Shown in pieces: positions 17,250 through 25,760 of a stretch of 64,000 nt of DNA. Positions within the stretch are counted from its first letter, which is position 1. Each line of letters starts with the position of its first letter. Made by a program: the position numbers and the translations under genes. A model generated the notes under the pieces. The model saw only the letters and a list, made by a program, of their open reading frames with translations, had not been told where the DNA came from and did not search any database. Source of the stretch: an uncultured Kordiimonas sp. (lineage in GTDB: Bacteria > Pseudomonadota > Alphaproteobacteria > Sphingomonadales > Kordiimonadaceae); NCBI GenBank assembly GCA_947492375.1, contig CANLMI010000001.1:1054001-1118000 (forward strand), written 5' to 3'.

Positions 17250-20153
17250 CTATGGGCCTGAAAAATCGTCCCGATAATCGCGCATAAATGTCTGTAATTT
17301 TTCAACACTGGCAATCTGACCAGCAATAGTTCCGAGCTCTCTACCGGACAATTGTTGATCACTTGTGAGCAACGTGAAAGCACGTGAGAAGTCGCCGTCT
17401 CGCATTTGATTACCGTATCGGCGCCGGGCTTCGATTAAGCCTGCACGGTCTTCCGTAAATGTCATAGCAATCGCCATCCGGATCAAATTCAGCTTCTCAA
17501 CTGGCTCAAGCGCTACATCATTTCGCCACCCTTCCCCTAAAAGTCGCCGTGAAACAGCAATAAATCGCTGCCAATCTTTTGAAGCCCAATATATATCAGC
17601 ACGCAATTTATCTGCTGCGACACTTCTGTCGCTCTCTATTAGTATTTCAGCCTCTTCAAATCGCGTGCTTTCTATAAGGGCACGGCTCTCAATGCGCATA
17701 CGCTCTAGTTCAATATCTTCAGGAAGCCTTGGCTCACGTGTTGCCCGCAACATCTCCAATGCTTTCTGCGGTTTTTTATCCAACAAATATATTTTTGCAA
17801 GATTTCCAGCAATCTGTGCCCTCGCCGCTCCTTCAAGCCTTTCTGCTACTTGATATTCTAAAAGCTCTGCTGCACGACCGAGTAAATCCAATGAAACCAA
17901 ACGGTCTGATAGTCTCCTTATCATTAAATCACCGCGCGTTCCAAAAGGTGCAAGCTCTTCAAACTCAAAAAACAGTGCAATTGCAGTTACTGGCGCCAAG
18001 TTATCTGCTTTCCCACCTAAGAATAGATCAGAAAATACTGTGCCCATTTTTGACGCTACTGAAAACTCACGCGCAAGGTCCGGATAATATGTTAAAACCA
18101 ATCGTAACAGATTTAACCCATCTGTATAATTATTGGTTTCAAAATACAAATCTGCCAGCGTGTTCATGATTTCGACTTCAAGTCGGTTACCACGCCAACG
18201 ATATCTCAAGCGCTCCAGCTCAGCAATCGCAAGGTCATCGGTGATATCACCACTCTTGATCTGACTTGTTAATTTTTGAAAAGTCGCCCCCACCGCGATA
18301 TCATGTTCTTCAGCACCGCCCAAATCCTCATATTGAAGCAATGCAACTTCTGCATTACCAAGTTTGTCTTGTAATTGAGCGCTTAAATAGATTGACTCGC
18401 TTAACTGTGCTGTACTGATATTCAGACCGTTAAATAATTGCAGTTCTTCCCGTGCTAAATTTAAATCATCATTCGCAAGTGCAGACCTAATAACAGCCAA
18501 CTGGATAGCAGCTTTATCTTTGTCATCATATGTTCCAATAACATCGCGCCCTAAACGGTAATGTTCTAATGCCTCATCGAATTGCCCCAACGCCTCAGAT
18601 ACAAGAGTACGCCAAAGTTCGATGTCCTGCTCTGATGACAATGCCTGAATAGAAAGGTCGCGTTCCGCAGCCTCAAGACGGCCTTGTTTAAAATTAGCTA
18701 CCCCTCTTACTGCAACAAATTCCGCGTTTTCTCGCAAAGTTGGATCAAAATCCTCCATCAACGACAAAACACCCAAGGCCTCAGCAGCCCGGCTATGTGC
18801 TAAATAAAAGCGTGCTAAACGCCAGCGAAGAGCATTTTTTTCTTCACCATCAGCAATTGAAATTTCATAAAATAATCGCGACTTTTGCTTTTGATATTCC
18901 CATTCAGCGCCCTCTCGCCACGCTTTAAAGTCAATTAATCGTTTAAACTTCTCTGCGTCGGATGATGCATTATCACTGGCAAAACTTATATCGCCTTCTG
19001 AGATAGACACCCCTTCCCTAAATCTCTCAATACGAACCGTGTCTGTTTGGGGAATGACAGCTATCCCTTGCGATGTCTCCAGAACGCTTGCCATCGCATA
19101 ATCATAATTTTCAGCAATGCCTCTTCCTTGATCTAATAACGGCAGGATCGAGAATAAATCACCGATGACAGGGTCTTCAATTTCAATTTTACGCCCAATA
19201 TTTGCGACAGGGATAAAGATTTGCTGGCCGCCAGATTCAACGCGCCGGATCGGACTTAAGGGAAAGCGTGGTTTTGCAATATTATCTTTGAATGTAACCG
19301 TCCACCGAGCAGCGTCCTTTGTAACAACAGTGCTTTGATTATCAAGAACGCTCAGGCGAATGACAGTCGCATCCATATTTTCATCTTGCACAAAACTATT
19401 AATCCGCGTTCCTGCGGCCTGCAATGCAACACCAATATCATTTACAGGCACAGTGAAAGGACGATCAAAAATAATCCAGAGAGTTTGTGCGCGTTCAAAA
19501 ACCGCCAGCCCTGCATTACTCGGAATATCGAAATGCAGCTTTAATTCTTCAAACGTTGAAGAAGCCGTCAGCTTAAGCGGCGCTCCATTTTCGACGACAG
19601 GGTTTAACTCTAGTGTTTCATTATTAGTAGTATCGACTTCCTCGTCAGCTTCAGCATCGTTTGAAGTGGAATTAGAAGCCGTATCACTATCCTCCTCCAA
19701 GTTACTTGCTGCTTGCGATGAGGTAACATCAACATTTGTTTCATTATTGATTGACTGGTTTATAGCCTCAGGAGTTTCTAAAGCATCAACAACAATAAAC
19801 GTGTTGGCTCTAAAATGTTTTAGCCCAGAAGTTTCAGGTACTGTAAAGGTTACAATTGTAAGACCATTTTCGTTTGAAACAACAGGCGAAGAAATAAAGG
19901 CAAGATTTGTGTTTTCAAAAGCAGATAAATCAGGATTGAAATTAGCATCAAATTGAACAGTTAATTCGCTACCAGCTTTGGTTGCGCGGTAAGGTATCTC
20001 AACAGGAAAATCAAAAACAACGCGGGAATAATCAGAATGTTGACCCAAGCGGACATTCACCGTTGGCACATCTTGAGCCATAAGGGCAAAAGAGGAGACC
20101 AGCCAGATTAAAAGAAGGCTATAAGCTCTAACCATTTTCCTAGAAAATCCCAT
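17250..20153 (-). CDS. Large periplasmic TPR protein of the flagellar motor operon
   Basis: An exported protein of about 967 residues. It has a signal peptide with a hydrophobic core LLLIWLVSSFALMAQ. An AMIN-like beta region follows (about residues 28-110, with SRVVFDFPVEIPY), then an acidic Asn/Thr/Ser-rich linker (about 125-180), a second AMIN-like region, and a long helical TPR array to the C-terminus. I prefer the ATG at 20153, because AAGGG lies five bases upstream, giving a 14-base overlap with the MotB gene. Co-transcription with MotB- and MotE-like proteins suggests a stator scaffold role comparable to rhizobial MotC, although it is much longer. That role is inference. Confidence 0.78.
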   Translation of the reverse strand: MGFSRKMVRAYSLLLIWLVSSFALMAQDVPTVNVRLGQHSDYSRVVFDFPVEIPYRATKAGSELTVQFDANFNPDLSAFENTNLAFISSPVVSNENGLTIVTFTVPETSGLKHFRANTFIVVDALETPEAINQSINNETNVDVTSSQAASNLEEDSDTASNSTSNDAEADEEVDTTNNETLELNPVVENGAPLKLTASSTFEELKLHFDIPSNAGLAVFERAQTLWIIFDRPFTVPVNDIGVALQAAGTRINSFVQDENMDATVIRLSVLDNQSTVVTKDAARWTVTFKDNIAKPRFPLSPIRRVESGGQQIFIPVANIGRKIEIEDPVIGDLFSILPLLDQGRGIAENYDYAMASVLETSQGIAVIPQTDTVRIERFREGVSISEGDISFASDNASSDAEKFKRLIDFKAWREGAEWEYQKQKSRLFYEISIADGEEKNALRWRLARFYLAHSRAAEALGVLSLMEDFDPTLRENAEFVAVRGVANFKQGRLEAAERDLSIQALSSEQDIELWRTLVSEALGQFDEALEHYRLGRDVIGTYDDKDKAAIQLAVIRSALANDDLNLAREELQLFNGLNISTAQLSESIYLSAQLQDKLGNAEVALLQYEDLGGAEEHDIAVGATFQKLTSQIKSGDITDDLAIAELERLRYRWRGNRLEVEIMNTLADLYFETNNYTDGLNLLRLVLTYYPDLAREFSVASKMGTVFSDLFLGGKADNLAPVTAIALFFEFEELAPFGTRGDLMIRRLSDRLVSLDLLGRAAELLEYQVAERLEGAARAQIAGNLAKIYLLDKKPQKALEMLRATREPRLPEDIELERMRIESRALIESTRFEEAEILIESDRSVAADKLRADIYWASKDWQRFIAVSRRLLGEGWRNDVALEPVEKLNLIRMAIAMTFTEDRAGLIEARRRYGNQMRDGDFSRAFTLLTSDQQLSGRELGTIAGQIASVEKLQTFMRDYRDDFSGP

Positions 20154-20868
20154 ACACACCCTTCACCTGCTTATCGGTGAGCACAATAATATCCATTCGT
20201 TCTGAAAGGTCATATTTTTGTTGCAGTGTCAACTGGTCGTCAAGCTGCTGAAGCCGTGTATCTGCGTATGCAGCAACACCAATTGGCATCTGGTAGCCCG
20301 CCTCAGTCAATAGCCCTGCCAATACCCTAGCCCGTGTCAATGATAATTCCCAGTTCGAAATAAATTTGGCGTTTTCAATTGCCCGCCTGTCAGCATGCCC
20401 TTCCACAATAATACGATTTCCCAATCGAACTAAGGGTTTTATAATCGCTTCGGCAACCAGGCCTGCATTTTCAGATTGAACAACTTCCTTATCTTCGAAT
20501 AATAAGGTGGCCGGCAGGGAAATAACAAACCGGTCTGCAAGCGTATTCAATTGAATAGACGCTAAAACAGGCTCAGTATCAATTGCTTGTCTGATAAGGC
20601 CTTCAACATAGCTTAATTTAAACCCTATCTCTTGTTTCTGTCGCTGAAGGTCAGGTGTATCATGTTGTGTTTCTGCGACTTTAGCTCGTTTTGGATTAAA
20701 CTCTCTATTCATTGTTTGAACGATCGGTTCCCATTGTTCAAACTGGATAGCATTCATTGAAAATACCATCACAAAAAATGTCAAAAGTAGCGACAATAGA
20801 TCTGCAAAAGTGATCATCCATGATCCACCGTCATCTTCCTGGTGCTTTGATTTGAGAAAATCAGCCAT
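20140..20868 (-). CDS. motB: MotB-like stator protein with ion-binding Asp (OmpA/MotB family)
   Basis: A single-pass inner-membrane protein with a periplasmic OmpA-like peptidoglycan-binding domain. The N-terminal TM reads ITFADLLSLLLTFFVMVFSM; its Asp is at the position that carries the proton or sodium in MotB/PomB. The C-terminal domain has VEGHADRRAI and NWELSLTRARVLAGLL. The ATG at 20868 fits AGGTGG and an eight-base overlap (ATGGCTGA) with the upstream stop; a GTG at 20877 is an alternative. No motA is in the window, so the partner channel gene must lie elsewhere. Confidence 0.88.
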   Translation of the reverse strand: MADFLKSKHQEDDGGSWMITFADLLSLLLTFFVMVFSMNAIQFEQWEPIVQTMNREFNPKRAKVAETQHDTPDLQRQKQEIGFKLSYVEGLIRQAIDTEPVLASIQLNTLADRFVISLPATLLFEDKEVVQSENAGLVAEAIIKPLVRLGNRIIVEGHADRRAIENAKFISNWELSLTRARVLAGLLTEAGYQMPIGVAAYADTRLQQLDDQLTLQQKYDLSERMDIIVLTDKQVKGVYGIF

Positions 20869-21571
20869 TCTGTCCACCTAACGGCACAGTATCGAGAGGC
20901 TTTAGTTTCAGCGTGTTTTTATATGCCCGCGCTTCTCTGAAAACCGCAACAATCTGATCTTCCTCAATTGAAGTAAAACCTGTCGAGAATTGCCCTGCCC
21001 GTATTCCCTGTGTTCTCAAATATCTGGCAAGTGCCCCGGCCCGCCTAATGGCGATTTCCTGTGACCTGGTTACATCTTTCAAAGCAACTTCACCGCCAGT
21101 ACCAAACATAAAGGCCACATCCAATTGCCCGCCTACATTGACATTATTAAGGTCACTCACAATAGTTTTCAGGAAAGCCTGACGTGCCCCCCCTAATTCA
21201 AGTGCCCCTCTATCAAATAAATAATAAACGGGAAATTGAATTTGCAGCGCTCTACCACCTTCATTTGAAAACCGACCTTCAATTTCAAATTCAGCGTAAA
21301 AACGCCCTTGTATCTTTGTCAGTAAATCATCAAGCGGTGCACTGGTTACTTCATCGGATTGTAAATCTAAATCGGCAGCCGGAGGCGGGTTTTTATTCGA
21401 AAAAGTATTATTAACGCTATCTAATGCAGCCGATGACTTTGCAGTCGCCTGATTAGAGATCGAGTTAAGAATGATAAAAAATGCCAGAAGTATTAAATAC
21501 AGAGACACAAAGAGGCTCATGGTATTATCTTTACCAAAAAGCCGCTTCCCATGTTCCTGTTCTTCATACAT
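20861..21571 (-). CDS. MotB-like protein lacking the ion-binding Asp
   Basis: A 236-residue second OmpA/MotB-type protein encoded directly upstream of motB. The N-terminal TM reads MSLFVSLYLILLAFFIILNS. When aligned on the AFF/TFF motif, the conserved Asp is replaced by Ser. The periplasmic part keeps an OmpA-like fold, with IAIRRAGALARYLRTQGIRA, but the usual peptidoglycan-binding NxxLSxxR segment is degenerate. It ends GGQNG. It may be a structural partner of the stator rather than an ion-conducting subunit. Family assignment is good; function is inferred. Confidence 0.8.
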   Translation of the reverse strand: MYEEQEHGKRLFGKDNTMSLFVSLYLILLAFFIILNSISNQATAKSSAALDSVNNTFSNKNPPPAADLDLQSDEVTSAPLDDLLTKIQGRFYAEFEIEGRFSNEGGRALQIQFPVYYLFDRGALELGGARQAFLKTIVSDLNNVNVGGQLDVAFMFGTGGEVALKDVTRSQEIAIRRAGALARYLRTQGIRAGQFSTGFTSIEEDQIVAVFREARAYKNTLKLKPLDTVPLGGQNG

Positions 21572-21616
21572 CTATAAATACCCAGCCTAAGCTGTTAGAG
21601 CCAGCGTCAATAGCAC

Positions 21617-22264
21617 TTAAAAATCAAAACTCGCCAGAATAGCGTCAATTTCATCTTGGCTATTGCCTTCACCTTCTAATTGCGGGCCATTTAACAAATC
21701 TTCATCCTCAACAGCAACCCCCTCATCGTCAGTCTCCAATTCGTCCATTGGCTCGATATATTCATCACCAATTGCATCAGCAAGCGCATCTAATCGCTCT
21801 TCCAAAAGGCCAAGCACTTTATTTACTTTAGATATCCGCTGTCCGGTCAGGTCCTGAAAACTTGAAGCTTCAAACAGTTCTGTTGAAACATCAGCCAATC
21901 GTTTTGCCGATTCCTCATCAACATTTTCGGCAACTTCAGAGATTGCCTCCGCTGCATCCATAATCGTACTAGCCGCTGATTCAGTCGCATCAACAATCGC
22001 CCCAAGCTGCTCGTTTGCGTCTGGAATGTCGCGGTTTGAAATTGACTTGGCATTAATATTCGATAATTCACGTTTAGCAGCACCTACAAAATGCACTAAT
22101 TCATTTAGCTCATTTGCTAATTCACGAACCTCTTCGTTATTAGATCCATTAATCATGCTTCCAACAACATTGCTAATATCCTCAATAGCAATATTCTCGC
22201 CATGATTTTCTTTTAACGAATCCACCCGATCCTGGAGACTAACAGGGGTTGCCTGTTTATTCAT
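21617..22264 (-). CDS. cheZ: CheZ-like CheY-P phosphatase / flagellar chemotaxis protein
   Basis: A mostly helical protein of about 215 residues. The CheZ signature is FQDLTGQRISKV (about residues 140-150), where the catalytic Gln acts on phospho-CheY. The extreme C-terminus reads SQDEIDAILASFDF, very similar to the FliM N-terminal CheY-binding peptide seen in the fliM of this operon (QDEIDSLLGF). An acidic linker joins the two. The ATG at 22264 has AGGAG eight bases upstream; a TTG at 22270 is less likely. CheZ is not universal in alphaproteobacteria, which often use phosphate sinks. Confidence 0.82.
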   Translation of the reverse strand: MNKQATPVSLQDRVDSLKENHGENIAIEDISNVVGSMINGSNNEEVRELANELNELVHFVGAAKRELSNINAKSISNRDIPDANEQLGAIVDATESAASTIMDAAEAISEVAENVDEESAKRLADVSTELFEASSFQDLTGQRISKVNKVLGLLEERLDALADAIGDEYIEPMDELETDDEGVAVEDEDLLNGPQLEGEGNSQDEIDAILASFDF

Positions 22265-22404
22265 TCCCAATACTCCTTTGGCCCAGCACTCCCTTGGGCA
22301 TATTATTTATACTGACAACAAATATTGCCTGAAAAGGTTAATTTCTTCCCAATAACGTCAAACATTTCTTCTACTTGAAAAGCGCAAACACTAGCGCACA
22401 AAAA

Positions 22405-23088
22405 TTAACGGCCCGCCACATCCAAATCTTCGATACGAGGTGGCTGCGCAAACTCTGCTAAATTCGTCGTTAAATCACGCGCTTTCGAAGGGTCCATTGC
22501 AGCTAATATAGGTGCAAATTTAGCTTCTTTCATACGTGTTGCAATATCCAGTTGCACTTCCTGCGGCAGATTTTCAAAAATAGGCGCCGCAGACTTGGGC
22601 TTCATGGTTTCATAGATTTTAACCACTTTCGCGAATTCTTTTTCTTCACGCTCGTTAAAGATACGCAGGGACGCCTTAATACTGGATTCTAGTTGTTGAA
22701 GTTGGGAAATTTTATCATCAATTCTTTTCTCGTTTGCCTCTAATAGTCGCTCTTGCAGGTCAAGCTGGGTTGCTCTCGCATCAAGCTTGATACGCCGCGC
22801 TCTTAACTGCGAGTTTAAATCAATTTCTGTCCTACTGGGCAATCCTAGAGTAATCGGATCTAAAGCAGGCTGTCTGGCAGTATTTGCAGCCTCAGTTTCT
22901 TGATCAGTTTCATCCGGCGCGCTGCCATCATCAGGTAAATTATCAGCCTCTTGATCTTGCGCGATTACAGGTGAATTCAATAATTCAACGCCCGAATAAA
23001 TATCAAACATCCGAACACTAAGCGCCATCACAGCAACAGCAATCAATAGAGGGAATAACCTCACACGACTTAATATTGCATTTGCCAT
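22405..23088 (-). CDS. motE: MotE-like flagellar protein (COG3334; MgtE N-domain-like)
   Basis: A protein of about 227 residues with one N-terminal TM (LFPLLIAVAVMALSVRMF), an acidic Asp/Glu-rich linker, a coiled coil (about 95-150, with DLQERLLEANEKRIDDK), and a C-terminal MgtE-N-like helical domain (MKPKSAAPIFENLPQEVQLD, then ILAAMDPSKARDLT). In rhizobia, MotE is the chaperone for the periplasmic motility protein MotC. Here, the large TPR protein at 17250-20153 is the obvious candidate client. The ATG at 23088 is preferred over a TTG at 23106. Confidence 0.85.
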   Translation of the reverse strand: MANAILSRVRLFPLLIAVAVMALSVRMFDIYSGVELLNSPVIAQDQEADNLPDDGSAPDETDQETEAANTARQPALDPITLGLPSRTEIDLNSQLRARRIKLDARATQLDLQERLLEANEKRIDDKISQLQQLESSIKASLRIFNEREEKEFAKVVKIYETMKPKSAAPIFENLPQEVQLDIATRMKEAKFAPILAAMDPSKARDLTTNLAEFAQPPRIEDLDVAGR

Positions 23089-23119
23089 CTCATTATACCC
23101 TTTCAAGAGTCAGCATAAT

Positions 23120-23524
23120 TTACCGTGCTTCTTTTAACGCGGCCAGTATCTCTTTTTGCTGCTTGCGTGTTGTTTCGTTATCTTCAGACTTATCACCACC
23201 GTAATTCGCAATGTTACGGTCTATCCTGTCTGCAAGGTTGTTTCCAGCTTCCGTAATGAGGGTTAATTCATCCACGAGCTTACTGGCTTTGGTTATTTGA
23301 ATTCCAATCCGTTCTTCTACATCCTGAGAAGAAGCAGAAATATCTTTCACGCTTTTTTGCGCCTGTAGAACGGAAATATTGAGACTGTCCATCAATTCAC
23401 GCATTTCCACCTGACCATCCCGGATCGTCTGTAATCTTTTGTAAACAATCATACAAACAATAATCACCGCCACCAGCAGCACGGCAAGTATTCCATTGAT
23501 AATCAGGTCCATAACTGGCGTCAT
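23120..23524 (-). CDS. DUF6468 flagellar-cluster membrane protein
   Basis: A 134-residue protein with one N-terminal TM (LIINGILAVLLVAVIIVCMI), then a coiled coil with IRDGQVEMRELMDSLN and GIQITKASKLVDELTLITE. Similar proteins sit between fliM and motE in many alphaproteobacterial flagellar operons, and this matches DUF6468. It probably acts at the inner membrane near the motor, but no biochemical role is established. Confidence 0.8.
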   Translation of the reverse strand: MTPVMDLIINGILAVLLVAVIIVCMIVYKRLQTIRDGQVEMRELMDSLNISVLQAQKSVKDISASSQDVEERIGIQITKASKLVDELTLITEAGNNLADRIDRNIANYGGDKSEDNETTRKQQKEILAALKEAR

Positions 23525-23552
23525 TATTTAAAATCCGTTTATTCTACCGGGT

Positions 23553-24695
23553 CTATTCATCTTGCAACTGATTAACTTGCAAGCGCTCAGCCGTTCGGCG
23601 CACCTGCACAGCCACATTTTGGCCCGCACGCCCAATCGCACCACTGATCATAGGAACATCCCCACACTTGATAACAACCTCATCTTTCGGAGTTTTGTTA
23701 AACATAACCGTTTGTCCAACTTCCAAATTCATAACGTCATTAAGAGACATCGTAACTTCATCCATTACAACGTCCAATTCAACATCGGCGCTCCACAATT
23801 CGGTCGCCAAATGCGTTTCCCATATTGAATCACGTCCAAATTTCTCGCCCATGAAACGCTGAAGCAGCAATTCCCGGACGGGTTCTAATGTAGCATACGG
23901 GAACAAAACTTCAACACGGCCACCGCGGTCTTCCATATCAACACGCAATTTGATCAAAACCGCCGCGTTGGGGGGGCGAGCAATTGTTGCAAACCTTGGG
24001 TTCGTCTCTAAACGATCGAATGTAAAATTGACCGGACTTAGAGGTTCAAAAGCCCCGCACATATCTTTTAAAATAACCGAGATCATTCGCTCTACAAGCG
24101 TTTGTTCAATCGTAGTATAGGGCCGACCTTCGATCCGCATTGCTGCTGTGCCCCGACGACCACCAAGAAGCACATCCACAATCGAATAAATCAAACTGGA
24201 ATCGATTGTCATCAATCCATAGTTATCCCATTCTTCTGCGCGGAAGACCGCAAGCATCGCTGGCAATGGTATCGAATTAAGATAATCGCCAAACCTAACC
24301 GATGTAATATTATCAAGGGAGACTTCTATATTATCAGACGTAAAATTTCTGAGCGACGTTGACATCATTCGAACCATTCGGTCGAATACGATATCAAGCA
24401 TTGGCAAGCGCTCATAAGAAACCAAGGCACTATTAATTAGGGCCTGAATTCCAGTAGTCTCCCCGACGTCACCGTCGCCGTCAAAGCCAAGCAGGCTATC
24501 GATCTCGTCCTGATCGAGAACACGTCCGGGAACGCCATCCTCATCTTCTTCCTCATCGTCATCTGCCATGGCCTCCCACTCGGCAGCCATTGCATCTTGA
24601 TCTTCCCCGCCTTCGTCGTCATCCCCTTCTTCAGCCATAGCTTCCCACTCGGCAAGCATTGCCTCTTCGTCTACGGGTTCGTCATCATCAGCCAT
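23553..24695 (-). CDS. fliM: Flagellar motor switch protein FliM with acidic N-terminal extension
   Basis: A 380-residue C-ring protein that binds CheY-P and sets the direction of rotation. The CheY-binding peptide DQDEIDSLLGF lies at about residue 61 instead of the very N-terminus. It is preceded by a highly acidic extension with two copies of AEWEAMA (AEWEAMAEEGDDDE and AEWEAMADDDEEE). The FliM core follows: RMVRMMSTSLRNFTS, SLDNITSVRFGDYLNS, PLPAMLAVFRAEEWD, FEPLSPVNFTFDRLETNPRF. The C-terminal SpoA domain has LNDVMNLEVGQTVMFN. It lies between fliL and the DUF6468 gene. Confidence 0.95.
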   Translation of the reverse strand: MADDDEPVDEEAMLAEWEAMAEEGDDDEGGEDQDAMAAEWEAMADDDEEEDEDGVPGRVLDQDEIDSLLGFDGDGDVGETTGIQALINSALVSYERLPMLDIVFDRMVRMMSTSLRNFTSDNIEVSLDNITSVRFGDYLNSIPLPAMLAVFRAEEWDNYGLMTIDSSLIYSIVDVLLGGRRGTAAMRIEGRPYTTIEQTLVERMISVILKDMCGAFEPLSPVNFTFDRLETNPRFATIARPPNAAVLIKLRVDMEDRGGRVEVLFPYATLEPVRELLLQRFMGEKFGRDSIWETHLATELWSADVELDVVMDEVTMSLNDVMNLEVGQTVMFNKTPKDEVVIKCGDVPMISGAIGRAGQNVAVQVRRTAERLQVNQLQDE

Positions 24696-24825
24696 GTCTC
24701 TATTCCAAATAAGCCGGAGTTAAGTATTTGAAACCAATATCAACTCATCAAATATAAGCGGTTCTCATCGATCACCTTTAAAGCAAAATATGAACCAACT
24801 TCATGCATCCCATAAGTTTAACAAA

Positions 24826-25392
24826 TCAGGAGCCCTGAATAATAAACTCTTGGAACAAAACATCCTTCACACGCGACGGAGCAACAGATTGATTTATCCG
24901 GGAAAGCAGTTCTTCTTTCACATGCAAAACACCGCGCGCGCCATCGATGTCCTCAGGGCGAAGCTCTCGCATATAGATATTGAATTCATCCATAATTCTC
25001 GGCAGTTTCGCTTCGACATCAGCCCGGAAGCTTTCACGGTCAAGCTCAAGTGTTACTGCAGCCCGCAGGAAACTACTTCCCTGCCCACCAGTATTTAAAT
25101 TATAAAGCTGAGGATCAAGCACAATGAAAAGCGTTTGCAACTCTTCAGGTGTTTTATCAGCTTCCGCATCGGCGGTGGCATTTTGATCAGCAACGCCTTG
25201 TGAAAGCTCATCCAGTTCATCAACGGGTGGTTTTTCTTCTTCGCCGCCTAATAATAAAACGACAACAACGATGATGATAATAAGCACAAGTGCACCAGCA
25301 CCGCCAAATATCACCAGCTTCTTACCACTCATTTTTTTCTTCTCTAACCCTTCGGTCAGATCATCGGTCGCGCCTGCTTCTTCATCCGCCAT
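24826..25392 (-). CDS. fliL: Flagellar basal-body-associated protein FliL
   Basis: A 188-residue single-pass inner-membrane protein that surrounds or stabilises stators. A cytoplasmic acidic N-terminus is followed by TM residues about 26-47 (VIFGGAGALVLIIIIVVVVL). The periplasmic FliL domain has FLRAAVTLELDRE, MDEFNIYMRELRPEDIDGA and the C-terminal VKDVLFQEFIIQ. First gene of the minus-strand motor operon; transcription would start in the 368-base divergent region shared with flgF. No sigma-54 element was found on this strand. Confidence 0.93.
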   Translation of the reverse strand: MADEEAGATDDLTEGLEKKKMSGKKLVIFGGAGALVLIIIIVVVVLLLGGEEEKPPVDELDELSQGVADQNATADAEADKTPEELQTLFIVLDPQLYNLNTGGQGSSFLRAAVTLELDRESFRADVEAKLPRIMDEFNIYMRELRPEDIDGARGVLHVKEELLSRINQSVAPSRVKDVLFQEFIIQGS

Positions 25393-25760
25393 ATAATAAA
25401 GCCGCCATTTACTTGCCTGTTAACAGCGCCTTTTAAGAATATACTCAAATATAACGCCTATAATTTTGCTCATCTTATCTTTATTTATATATAGTTAACA
25501 AGGTGTAAAAATCATTAAATATCAGCTCTCTAGGAAACCATAACTCAATGAGCGGCAAAACCTACCCTTCCTTGCTACACATGCAATCATTTTACATCGG
25601 CAAAATATGTCTCAAACTAATATACCCACACTAAAAAATACATAAGTCTTTGAAAAATATAATATTATTTTCTGGCACACTTTCTGCTTATAGATGTTCA
25701 ACAAAAAATAAACTGCGCTAAAAGCTATAAAAATAAAATGCTATTTGCAGGAGAAGTAAA
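25393..25760. other. Divergent fliL-flgF intergenic region
   Basis: 368 AT-rich bases separate fliL (minus) from flgF (plus). They hold the flgF sigma-54 site at 25673-25687 and a ribosome binding site GGAGAAG just before the flgF start. No convincing small gene was found on either strand. The fliL-side promoter was not recognised. Confidence 0.6.
25673..25687 (+). promoter_or_regulatory. Sigma-54 promoter of flgF operon
   Basis: TGGCACACTTTCTGC has the -24 GG and -12 GC exactly ten bases apart, the defining RpoN geometry. It lies 74 bases before the flgF start, so it probably drives flgFGAH. Confidence 0.85.

Noticed and set aside
19360-19956. 198-codon plus-strand frame opposite the large TPR gene
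   Set aside because: Ser/Thr-rich shadow of the acidic TPR gene; no ribosome binding site or family feature.
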